Positions 34,871 through 42,420 of a stretch of DNA of 64,000 nt are shown piece by piece (the stretch's first letter is position 1; each line of letters opens with the position of its first letter). Origin of the DNA: Streptomyces montanisoli (GTDB lineage Bacteria > Actinomycetota > Actinomycetes > Streptomycetales > Streptomycetaceae); contig NZ_JAGIQL010000014.1 of NCBI RefSeq assembly GCF_017813245.1, forward strand, positions 1-64,000, read 5' to 3'. The position numbers were made by a program, and so were the translations under genes. The notes under the pieces are model-generated. The model did not search any database, was not told the origin of the DNA, and saw only the letters and a program-made list of their open reading frames with translations.

Positions 34871-36205
34871 GTGGACAGCAGTCAGAGCACCGAAGGCAGC
34901 GCCGGGACGAGCGACGTTCCGGCCGCGCCGGCGGCGAGCGCGCCGGCGGTGGAGCCGTCCCCCGGTCGGCGCGGATGGCGCCGCTGGGCGATGGACACCC
35001 GGCCGCTGCGCCATCCGCCGTTCCGCCGGCTCTGGTCCTCGACGATCGTCACGGCGGTCGGCAGCCAGCTCACGGCCGTGGCGGTGCCGAAGCAGATATT
35101 CGACATCACCGGGTCATCCGCGTGGGTCGGCTACGCCAGCCTCGCTGGGCTCGTCCCGCTGGTCGTCTTCGCGCTGTGGGGCGGCGCCATCGCGGACAGC
35201 ATGGACCGCCGCAAGCTGCTGCTGATCACCAACTGCGGCATCGCCGGCACCTCGCTGCTGTTCTGGGCGCAGGCCATCGCGGGCCTCGGCTCGGTCGCGG
35301 TGCTGATGGCGCTGCTCGCGCTGCAGCAGGCCTTCTTCGGCCTGAACTCGCCCGCGAGGACCGCGTCCATCGCCCGGCTCGTCCCGGCGGACGAGCTGCC
35401 CGCCGCCAACGCCCTCAGCTCGACCGTGATGCAGACGGGCCTGGTGGCCGGGCCGCTGCTCGCGGGCGCGCTCATACCCGTCATCGGGCTTCCCGAGCTG
35501 TACCTCATCGACGCGGTCGCCCTGTGCGCCACGGTGTGGGCCGTCTTCCGGCTGCCCTCGCTGCCGCCGCTCGGCGGTTCTTCGGCCGTCAGGCGGGCGG
35601 GGTGGCGGCAGATCGCCGAGGGCTTCCGCTACATGTCACGGCGCCGGGTGCTGCTGCTTTCCTTCCTCGCGGACATCATCGCCATGGTCTTCGGCATGCC
35701 GCGTGCCCTGTTCCCGCAGCTGGCCTCGCAGACGTTCGCGCCCTACGGGCAGGGGCTCGCCCTCGGCCTGCTGTATGCGGCGATCCCGATCGGCGCGGTG
35801 GTCGGCGGCCTGTTCTCCGGCACCTTCTCGCGGGCCGGGCGGCACGGCCTGATGGTCATCGGCGCGGTCGTGGCCTGGGGTCTCGCGGTGGCCGTGAGCG
35901 GGCTGAGCGGCAATCTGTGGATCGCGGTGGCGTGCCTGGCGGCCGCCGGCGTCGCGGACATGGTCTCCATGGTGTTCCGCGGCGCCATCCTGCTGTCCGC
36001 GGCGACCGACGAGATGCGCGGCCGGATGCAGGGCGTCTTCACGGTCGTGGTCGCGGGCGGGCCGCGCCTGGCCGACGTGCTGCACGGCACGTCGGGCTCG
36101 GCGCTCGGGCCGCGGGCGACGGTCGCGGGCGGCGGTCTGCTGGTCGTCGTGATCATGCTGGCCCTGGCGGCCGCGCTGCCGGAACTGCGCCGCTACCGGA
36201 TCTGA
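34871..36205 (+). CDS. MFS exporter (DHA3, EntS/macrolide-efflux type)
   Basis: 444 residues from a GTG. After a Pro/Ala-rich cytoplasmic lead of about 35 residues, the first helix region PLRHPPFRRLWSSTIVTAVGSQLTAVAVPKQIF matches DHA3 exporters such as EntS. WGGAIADSMDRRK is the helix 2-3 motif. Roughly 12 helices. It is convergent with the TRIC-M20 frame (24-bp gap). The substrate could be a siderophore or macrolide; nothing nearby decides this. Confidence 0.9.
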   Translation: MDSSQSTEGSAGTSDVPAAPAASAPAVEPSPGRRGWRRWAMDTRPLRHPPFRRLWSSTIVTAVGSQLTAVAVPKQIFDITGSSAWVGYASLAGLVPLVVFALWGGAIADSMDRRKLLLITNCGIAGTSLLFWAQAIAGLGSVAVLMALLALQQAFFGLNSPARTASIARLVPADELPAANALSSTVMQTGLVAGPLLAGALIPVIGLPELYLIDAVALCATVWAVFRLPSLPPLGGSSAVRRAGWRQIAEGFRYMSRRRVLLLSFLADIIAMVFGMPRALFPQLASQTFAPYGQGLALGLLYAAIPIGAVVGGLFSGTFSRAGRHGLMVIGAVVAWGLAVAVSGLSGNLWIAVACLAAAGVADMVSMVFRGAILLSAATDEMRGRMQGVFTVVVAGGPRLADVLHGTSGSALGPRATVAGGGLLVVVIMLALAAALPELRRYRI

Positions 36206-36228
36206 GGCGGCCGCGAAACCGTGGTCGA

Positions 36229-37491
36229 TCACGCGTCGGCGCCGAGCCAGGCGAGCGCGGCGACCGCGAGCGCCGTGATCCCGGTGTCGAGGGTCGGCTG
36301 GATCACGGGCGCGAAGGCCGGTGAGTGGTTGACGGGGATGTCCTGGGCGACCGTGCCGCGCTCGGCGGCCGCGCGGTAGGTGTCCGGGTCGATGCCGCCG
36401 ATGCCCCAGTAGGCGAAGGGCGCGCCGAACGCCTCGGGGATGCGGCTGAAGTCCTCGCTCGCGGTCTGCAGGCCGATGGTGTGCGCGTCGTCGCCGAAGT
36501 GGTCGCGGAACGCACGGTCGAGGCGGTCGGCGACCTCGTCGTCGTTGACCGTCGGCGGGAACGCGTTCAGCCGCTCGACGAGGGGCTGGCGCGGCGCGTT
36601 CGACGCCTTCGCCTCGGCGTCGACGCAGCGTCGCACGGCGTCGAGCACCTGCCTGCGGGTGGCGTCGTCGTACGTGCGGACGTTGAGCTCCATGACGGCG
36701 GTGTCCGGGATGACGTTGGGGCTCGCGCCGGCCCTGATGCTGCCGACCGTGAGCACGGCGGGCGTGGTCGCGGCCAGTTCGCGCGAGACGATCGTCTGCA
36801 GGCGCACCACGCACATGGCCGCCAACACCACCGGGTCCACGCCGGCCTGCGGCATCGATCCGTGGGCCCCGCGCCCGTACAGCGTGACGCGCAGGCTGTC
36901 GGCGGCGGACAGGAACGAGCCGCGCCGCACCCCGACATAGCCGGCCGGGTACGGCAGGACGTGCTGCGCGAGGGCGACGTCGGGCCGCGGGACGCGGTCC
37001 GTCAGCCCGTCCTCCACCATGCCGTCCGCGCCGTCGGCCTTCTCCTCCGAGGGCTGGAACAGCGTGACGAGCGTGCCCGACCAGGCGTCCCCGGCCGAGG
37101 CCATGAGCCGCGCGAACCCGAGCATGCACGTGACGTGGACGTCGTGCCCGCAGGCGTGCATGACCGGCTGCTCATCCCCGTCGTCGCCGGTCACGGTCGC
37201 GGTCGACGCGTACGGCAGCCCGGTGTCCTCGCGCACGGGCAGCGCGTCCATGTCCGCGCGCAGCAGGACGGTCGGCCCGTCGCCGTTGGCCAGGACGCCG
37301 ACGACGCCGGTGGTGCCGATGGACTCCGTCACCTCGTAGCCGTACCCGCGCAGGAGTTCGGCGGCGCGTGCGGCGGTGCGGTGCTCGTCGTTGCCGAGTT
37401 CCGGGTGGGCGTGCAGGTCCTTGTAGAGGTCCTCGGCGTCCTGGCGGATGCCGGGGAGCCCGGCAAGGACGCGGTCGAGCGGTGCGGGCAC
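36229..37491 (-). CDS. M20D amidohydrolase, internal-start form
   Basis: From GTG 37491 the ORF gives 420 residues starting MPAPLDRVLAGLPGIRQDAEDLYKDLHAHPEL. AGGAAGGAAAG lies 7 nt upstream, an excellent ribosome site inside the TRIC-side frame. Metal/active-site motifs are present: RADMDALP, HACGHDVH, FQPSEE and GRGAHGSMP. NHSP at the C-terminus supplies the last His. This family includes hippurate, indole-acetyl and N-acyl amino acid hydrolases. This start probably makes the free cytoplasmic enzyme. Substrate unknown. Confidence 0.8.
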   Translation of the reverse strand: MPAPLDRVLAGLPGIRQDAEDLYKDLHAHPELGNDEHRTAARAAELLRGYGYEVTESIGTTGVVGVLANGDGPTVLLRADMDALPVREDTGLPYASTATVTGDDGDEQPVMHACGHDVHVTCMLGFARLMASAGDAWSGTLVTLFQPSEEKADGADGMVEDGLTDRVPRPDVALAQHVLPYPAGYVGVRRGSFLSAADSLRVTLYGRGAHGSMPQAGVDPVVLAAMCVVRLQTIVSRELAATTPAVLTVGSIRAGASPNVIPDTAVMELNVRTYDDATRRQVLDAVRRCVDAEAKASNAPRQPLVERLNAFPPTVNDDEVADRLDRAFRDHFGDDAHTIGLQTASEDFSRIPEAFGAPFAYWGIGGIDPDTYRAAAERGTVAQDIPVNHSPAFAPVIQPTLDTGITALAVAALAWLGADA

Positions 37492-38217
37492 GGGATCTTT
37501 CCTTCCTCGCGGGGAACGGGGGCCTGTCGCCGCCCCCCAGGGGGTCCTGCCGCGCGCGGCGTCGAGGGCGGAGTGCGGATCGAGCGACAGGCCGGTCGGC
37601 AGGTACCACCCCCGCCGGTGGGCGACCACCCGGAACGCCAGGGCCAGGAGCACGCCGCAGACGATGCCGAGGGTGGGGTGGCCGAGGTCCGCGCAGAGCA
37701 CGAAGAGGCCGGAGACGGCGACGGCCACCGTCGCGTACAGGCCGTTGCCCCCGAAGATCGCGGGCACGCGCCGCAGCAGCAGGTCGCGCACGGCGCCCCC
37801 GCCGACCGCTGTGATGGTGCCGAGGAGCACGGCGGGCAGCCAGCCGAGGCCGGCCGCGAGCGTCTTCTGCGCCCCGGCAACCGACCAGAAGCCGATGACC
37901 GCGGCGTCCAGGGCCGTGAACGCCTTCGCCCACTCGTCCTCGCCGAGGGTGAGCACGAAGGCGACGAAGGCACCGGCGAACGCGGTGGGCAGGTACGCGA
38001 CGTCCGTGAGAGCCACCGGGGTGCCGCGTTGCAGGAGCGTGTCGCGGATGATCCCGCCGCCGAGACCCGACACCGTGCCGACGACCAGGTAGCCGAAGAG
38101 GTCGAGCCCTTCGTTCCTGGCCACCACGCCGCCGAGCAGCCCCATGATGAACACGCCGGCCAGGTCGAGCCAGTGCGTCACCGTGTCGACGCCGTCCGGC
38201 GACAGCCAGTGGCCCAT
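36229..38217 (-). CDS. open reading frame joining a TRIC-type channel to an M20D amidohydrolase
   Basis: A single stop-free frame of 662 codons from ATG 38217. Residues about 1-215 are a TRIC (UPF0126/YadS) channel with the duplicated glycine motif GTVSGLGGGIIRDTLL and GTITAVGGGAVRDLLL and about seven helices. A basic linker of about 25 residues (TPWGAATGPRSPRGRKD) leads into an M20D peptidase domain of about 420 residues. TRIC proteins pass K+ and M20D enzymes hydrolyse N-acyl amino acids. The two are normally separate. An internal GTG with a strong SD (see next entry) means two products are also possible. No frameshift or stop was seen at the junction. Confidence 0.72.
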   Translation of the reverse strand: MGHWLSPDGVDTVTHWLDLAGVFIMGLLGGVVARNEGLDLFGYLVVGTVSGLGGGIIRDTLLQRGTPVALTDVAYLPTAFAGAFVAFVLTLGEDEWAKAFTALDAAVIGFWSVAGAQKTLAAGLGWLPAVLLGTITAVGGGAVRDLLLRRVPAIFGGNGLYATVAVAVSGLFVLCADLGHPTLGIVCGVLLALAFRVVAHRRGWYLPTGLSLDPHSALDAARGRTPWGAATGPRSPRGRKDPVPAPLDRVLAGLPGIRQDAEDLYKDLHAHPELGNDEHRTAARAAELLRGYGYEVTESIGTTGVVGVLANGDGPTVLLRADMDALPVREDTGLPYASTATVTGDDGDEQPVMHACGHDVHVTCMLGFARLMASAGDAWSGTLVTLFQPSEEKADGADGMVEDGLTDRVPRPDVALAQHVLPYPAGYVGVRRGSFLSAADSLRVTLYGRGAHGSMPQAGVDPVVLAAMCVVRLQTIVSRELAATTPAVLTVGSIRAGASPNVIPDTAVMELNVRTYDDATRRQVLDAVRRCVDAEAKASNAPRQPLVERLNAFPPTVNDDEVADRLDRAFRDHFGDDAHTIGLQTASEDFSRIPEAFGAPFAYWGIGGIDPDTYRAAAERGTVAQDIPVNHSPAFAPVIQPTLDTGITALAVAALAWLGADA

Positions 38218-38353
38218 GTGCGTCCGCCCTCTGCTCGCGCGCCGCGGTGCGCGGCCGCACCCGAGGCCTTCCCCGTCGGCCGCGCCCGGTCCTCGGGGCG
38301 GCGCGGACATCGCCCGAATGCCCGGGAAAGGCGCGGGACGGGAGCGCGCGAGG

Positions 38354-39223
38354 TCAGCGGCGCTCGGCCGCGGCCTTCGAGGCAGCCTCGCCCGAGACCT
38401 CGCCCGCGGCCTCCGTGGGGACGAAGGCACGGATGGCGTCGAGTACCTGCGCCGGCTGCTCGATCTGCGGGAAGTGCCCGGCCTCGGGCACCGGCCGGAA
38501 CGTAGCGCGCGGGAACGCGTCGGCGAGGGCGCGCTCGTACGCCAGGGGGACGATCCCGTCCTGCTCGCCGGCGAGCACGAGGACCGGGACGGTGACGCGG
38601 TGCAGGCGGCCCCCGAGCTTCGGGTCGTAGCAGAACGGGTCGCCCGCGTAGACCGCGAGCGTGCGCTGGTTGGCGGCCATGGCGGCCTTGCGCTCCTCGC
38701 TCAGGGCGGCGGGGTCGAGGCGGTACTGGGGATTGTGGAAGGCCAGTTCGCCGGCCTTGGCAGGGCCGAGTCGTGCGGGGTCCGCGATCTCCAGCGGAGG
38801 CTCGGGCTTGATGCCGGTGGCGGCGAGCAGGACGAGCGAGCCGATCCGGCGGTGGTTGTCGCGCGTGCCCATCTCGGCCGCTGTCCAGCCGCCGACGGAG
38901 TTGCCCGCGACCATGACGGAGCTGAGGCCGAGCGCGTCGAGCAGGTCCAGGTAGGCCACGGCCAGATCGGCGATGGTGTCGGTCGACTCGGGCCGCGGCG
39001 TGCCGTCGAATCCGGGGTGGGTGGGGACGGCCACGTAGCCGTACCTGGACAGCGCGGCCGCCAGGCCGGCGACGGATCCCGGGCCGGCCCCGCCGTGCAG
39101 CACGAGGGCGCCCGTGCTCGCGGCGGCGGCGTCACCGTACTCGTCGACGGTGACGGTGACGCCGCCCGGGAGGGTGATCGTGCGGGTGGTGGGGGCGGAC
39201 GGGGCGGGCGCGTGGACGGTCAT
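38354..39223 (-). CDS. alpha/beta-hydrolase
   Basis: 289 residues. Oxyanion loop HGGAGPGS, nucleophile Ser in GNSVGGW, Asp in GEQDGIVP and His in EAGHFPQ are all in order. A cap domain lies between. Its promoter region carries the CTCTCACGA word also found before the cupin and tetR genes. The likely regulator is TetR at 39891. Substrate unknown; an ester or epoxide is possible. Confidence 0.9.
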   Translation of the reverse strand: MTVHAPAPSAPTTRTITLPGGVTVTVDEYGDAAAASTGALVLHGGAGPGSVAGLAAALSRYGYVAVPTHPGFDGTPRPESTDTIADLAVAYLDLLDALGLSSVMVAGNSVGGWTAAEMGTRDNHRRIGSLVLLAATGIKPEPPLEIADPARLGPAKAGELAFHNPQYRLDPAALSEERKAAMAANQRTLAVYAGDPFCYDPKLGGRLHRVTVPVLVLAGEQDGIVPLAYERALADAFPRATFRPVPEAGHFPQIEQPAQVLDAIRAFVPTEAAGEVSGEAASKAAAERR

Positions 39224-39246
39224 GTTCGCGGGTTCCCTTGCAGTCT

Positions 39247-39268
39247 TCGTGAGAGCTGACTCTCACGA
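39247..39268 (-). promoter_or_regulatory. TetR operator upstream of the hydrolase gene
   Basis: TCGTGAGAG and CTCTCACGA are exact complements with a CTGA spacer. A second copy of CTCTCACGA is at 39302-39310, and a third at 39855-39863 in the cupin/tetR intergenic region. GAGAGT and ACTCTC at 39267-39287 form a further weaker dyad. Confidence 0.78.
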
Positions 39269-39328
39269 GAGTAAGCAGTCAACTCTCTTCATGCAAGAGC
39301 ACTCTCACGAACGACCCGGCCCGCCGCC

Positions 39329-39802
39329 TCAGGCGTCGCCGCCGGGGGCGAAATCCTCGGCCAGGGCGGTGTCGTAGCGGGCCATCACCTCGCCGACGCC
39401 CTCCGCGGTCGCGGCGCGGCCGTCGGCGATCGCGTCCCGCAGATCGCGGAAGTACCCGACGTAGAAGTCGGGGGTGAAGGTGTTGATCATGACCAGCGGC
39501 TCGTCGCCGGGGTTGGCGAAGCCGTGCGGCACACCCGGGGGCACCATCGCGAGCGCGCCGGGCGGCGCGTCGTACACGGTGGACCCGACGGTGAACCTGG
39601 CCGTCCCCGACACGACGTAGAACCCCTCGTCGTGACGGGAGTGGCGGTGCTGCGCGGGGCCCTCCTCATGCGGGGCCAGCGTGATCTCGACGATCCCGAG
39701 GCGGTGCGCCGTGGTGCTCCCGTCCTCGATGACGCGGATCGTGGCCGCGCCGAGTTCGATCACCTCGCCGTCGCCGGGACCGACGACCGAAACGTCACTC
39801 AT
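39329..39802 (-). CDS. cupin-domain protein
   Basis: 157 residues from ATG 39802. Cupin motif 1 is HRHSRHDEGFYVVSG (two His, Glu) and motif 2 is PPGVPHGFANPG (His), so a mononuclear metal site is likely. It is co-directional with the hydrolase gene 105 bp downstream and divergent from tetR at 39891. Metal-dependent dioxygenase or isomerase activity is possible but cannot be told from sequence. Confidence 0.88.
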   Translation of the reverse strand: MSDVSVVGPGDGEVIELGAATIRVIEDGSTTAHRLGIVEITLAPHEEGPAQHRHSRHDEGFYVVSGTARFTVGSTVYDAPPGALAMVPPGVPHGFANPGDEPLVMINTFTPDFYVGYFRDLRDAIADGRAATAEGVGEVMARYDTALAEDFAPGGDA

Positions 39803-39890
39803 GGTTCTGCTCCTTGCTCGTCGCTGTGCCTGCTCCTCCATTTGTGCAAGTAGGCTCTCACGATGGGAGTCAACTTGCTACAGTGGTTCC

Positions 39891-40508
39891 ATGCAGAACG
39901 GCGAACTCAAGGCCGAGCAGACGAAGACCGGCCGCAGCAACCAGAAACTGCGCACGCGCACCGCGATCCTGGGCGCCGCCGCCGATCTGATGCGCACCGG
40001 CGGCGAGGTGAGCATGCCCGCTGTCGCCAAGGCCGCCCTGGTGTCCGAGGCAACCGCCTACCGCTACTTCCCCGACCTGCCGAGCCTGCTGAGCGAGGCC
40101 ATGTCCGGGCAGTGGCCCACCCCGGCGGAGGCACTGGAAGCGGTGGCGGGGTCCACCGACCCGGTCGCCCGCGTCGCCGCCGCCACCGAGCACCTGCTGC
40201 GCCACGTCCTGAGCGTCCAGGGCGCCACCCGCGCCATGATCGCGGCCACCATCGCCAGGCCCGCGGCCGCCTCCGCGCGCCCGGGGCTGCGGTTCGGCCT
40301 GATCGACCACGCGCTCGAACCGCTCGCCGCCACGCTCGGCGCCGAGGACCCCGCGGCCCTTGAGCAGCTGAAGAAGGACCTCGCGGTCGTCGTCAGCGCC
40401 GAGGCGCTCTTCACGCTGACCGACCTGTGCGGCCTGGACCCCGAGGACGCCGTCGCCAGCGCCGTGCACACGGCCTCGACGCTCACGCGCGCGGCGCTGC
40501 CCGCGTAG
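39891..40508 (+). CDS. TetR-family regulator
   Basis: 205 residues. HTH at about 22-65: TRTAILGAAADLMRTGGEVSMPAVAKAALVSEATAYRYFPDLPSLL. A helical ligand domain follows. The intergenic region to the cupin gene carries GCAAGT...ACTTGC arms (39846-39851, 39873-39878) around the CTCTCACGA word. It probably represses itself, the cupin gene and the hydrolase gene. Confidence 0.9.
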   Translation: MQNGELKAEQTKTGRSNQKLRTRTAILGAAADLMRTGGEVSMPAVAKAALVSEATAYRYFPDLPSLLSEAMSGQWPTPAEALEAVAGSTDPVARVAAATEHLLRHVLSVQGATRAMIAATIARPAAASARPGLRFGLIDHALEPLAATLGAEDPAALEQLKKDLAVVVSAEALFTLTDLCGLDPEDAVASAVHTASTLTRAALPA

Positions 40509-40561
40509 GGCGGGTCCATGGGGCGCACGCCAACGCGCCTCCCGCGTGGCACAGTTCACCC

Positions 40562-41431
40562 ATGACAGCGATTCCTGGGGCCTCCACCGACGTGCTGCGC
40601 TACGCCGCCTTCAGCTCCGATCCCGCCGGTGGCAACCCCGCCGGCGTAGTGCTCGACGCGTCCGGGTACGACGAGGCACGCATGCTGGCCGTCGCGGCCG
40701 ACGTGGGCTACTCGGAGACGGCCTTCGTCACGGCGGCCGACCCGGCGAGCCGCCGCTTCACCCTGCGGTACTTCTCCCCGCTCGCGGAGGTGGCCTTCTG
40801 CGGCCACGCCACGGTCGCGACGGCGGTCGCGCTCGCGGAGCGCGCCGGAGCCGGGGCACTCGTCTTCGACACGCCCGCCGGCGAGATCCCCGTCGCCACC
40901 GCCGTGGGCCGGGACGGGACGGTGACCGCAACGCTCACCAGCGTCCCGAGCCGCTCGCGGCCCGCCGGGGACGACGAGCTGACGGCCACGCTCGCCGCCC
41001 TGGGCTGGGCACGCTCCGACCTCGACCCCGAACTGCCGCCGCACGTCGCCTTCGCGGGCAACGACCACCTCGTGCTCGCGGCGGCGAGCAGACGGCGCCT
41101 GGCCGACCTGGCCTACGACTTCGACGCCCTGGCCGCGGTGATGGGCCGCCACGGTTGGACCACCGTCCACCTCGTGTGGCGCGAGACGCCCGCGCTCTTC
41201 CACGCCCGCGACCCCTTCCCCGTGGGCGGGGTGGTCGAGGACCCCGCCACCGGGGCCGCGGCGGCCGCCTTCGGCGGCTACCTGCGGGCCCTCGGACTCG
41301 TGCCGGAGACGGCGGAGGTGACCGTCCGCCAGGGCGAGGACATGGGCCGCCCCGGCGAACTGCTGGTCGGTATCAGCGCGGTGGATCCCCGGGTCACGGT
41401 CACGGGGACGGCCGTGCGGCTGGAGCCGTGA
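40562..41431 (+). CDS. PhzF-family isomerase/epimerase-like protein
   Basis: 289 residues. PhzF family features: GNPAGVVLD near the N-terminus, the catalytic-Glu segment VGYSETAFV, FCGHATVATAVAL and EDPATGAAAAAFGGYL. True PhzF isomerises DHHA in phenazine synthesis; most homologues, like this one, lie outside phenazine clusters and have unknown substrates. The start is the ATG at 40562. It is convergent with the terpene synthase gene. Confidence 0.92.
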   Translation: MTAIPGASTDVLRYAAFSSDPAGGNPAGVVLDASGYDEARMLAVAADVGYSETAFVTAADPASRRFTLRYFSPLAEVAFCGHATVATAVALAERAGAGALVFDTPAGEIPVATAVGRDGTVTATLTSVPSRSRPAGDDELTATLAALGWARSDLDPELPPHVAFAGNDHLVLAAASRRRLADLAYDFDALAAVMGRHGWTTVHLVWRETPALFHARDPFPVGGVVEDPATGAAAAAFGGYLRALGLVPETAEVTVRQGEDMGRPGELLVGISAVDPRVTVTGTAVRLEP

Positions 41432-41490
41432 CGACGGCGTGAACCCGGCAGACGCCGGAATGGGCCGACGTCACGTCACCTCACGTCACT

Positions 41491-42420
41491 TCACGTGGGC
41501 GCGTAGCGGCTCGTCGTGCTCGACCAGCGGCGTACGCCGTCGACCAGCCGGCGCGTCTCGCGCAGGTACCAGCCGGCCTCCGGGTGATGGGCGGCCAGCC
41601 GGCTGCGCAGGATGTCGCCGCGCAGGCTCAGCCGGTCGATCTCGGCCCGCACGGTGGAGATCGCCGCGTCCCTGCTCATGCGCTGTTCGCGCCGCAGGAC
41701 CGTGACCATGTTGAACGGCGCGCACCGCGGCTCCTCGTCGAACGGCGCGCACTGCCGTTCCTCGCGCTCCAGCGAGTACAGGTCGTTGACGAGCGTCGCC
41801 GTGTCCGCGATGTGGGCGCGCAGCAGCCGCAGTTCGGGCTCGGCGTGCACCTCCTCGGGGAGCGGGGTGCCGCGTACCCACTCCAGCATGTTCGTGAACG
41901 GGTAGAGGCAGCTGGCGTGGCGCCGCAGCAGCACCGCCTGGCGCACCGTCGGCGTGGTCGCCGCCGCGCGGTGCCCCGTCTCGGTGACGAACGTGGTCAG
42001 GCAGCGGGCCCAGTCGCGTGCCGCACGGCGCGACCAGAGCACCGGCATGGCCGCCCGCTGCCTGTGCCACAGGTCGCGCCAGGCCGCGGGCAGGTCGGCC
42101 ACCCCGGCGGGAACCGGGTCGCCGGCCGGCGGCGCGGGGTCCATCGCGTCGAGGAAGTCGCGGATCAGCCGGCGGGCCGCCGCGGGGTCGCGCCCCGTCG
42201 GCCCGTCGAAGTGGTCGTCGATGATCGTGAACCAGCCGAGCATGTCGACGAGCAGGCTCAGCCCCTCGTGGTTCGCCTGCGGGTAGGCGTCCGCGATCAG
42301 GGCGGGCAGCGCGTACGAGTGGTGGCGTTCCAGCGCGTCCTCGGGCACGAGGCAGTAGCGCAGGAGCCAGGCGGTGTGGGCGTCCGTCACCGCGCCCTGC
42401 GGGGCGCCTGCCGTCATCAC
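41491..42420 (-). CDS. class I terpene synthase, product unknown
   Basis: About 309 residues. The Mg motif is DDHFD at 68-72, a full DDxxD. The pyrophosphate-sensor Arg is R166, exactly 46 residues before NSE N212. The NSE triad is NDLYSLERE at 212-220, and the C-terminal RY pair is in SRYAPT. All catalytic parts are present, so it should cyclise farnesyl or geranyl diphosphate. It is shorter than and clearly different from geosmin synthase. The GTG start overlaps the P450 stop (GTGA); ATG 42417 is possible. Confidence 0.93.
   Translation of the reverse strand: MMTAGAPQGAVTDAHTAWLLRYCLVPEDALERHHSYALPALIADAYPQANHEGLSLLVDMLGWFTIIDDHFDGPTGRDPAAARRLIRDFLDAMDPAPPAGDPVPAGVADLPAAWRDLWHRQRAAMPVLWSRRAARDWARCLTTFVTETGHRAAATTPTVRQAVLLRRHASCLYPFTNMLEWVRGTPLPEEVHAEPELRLLRAHIADTATLVNDLYSLEREERQCAPFDEEPRCAPFNMVTVLRREQRMSRDAAISTVRAEIDRLSLRGDILRSRLAAHHPEAGWYLRETRRLVDGVRRWSSTTSRYAPT

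Noticed and set aside
34678..36324. 548-codon frame starting in tRNA-Ser(CGA)
   Set aside because: It starts inside the tRNA and runs in another frame through the MFS gene; no motif.
40562..41431. PhzF protein as evidence for a phenazine cluster
   Set aside because: No other phz gene is nearby; most PhzF homologues are not involved in phenazine synthesis.
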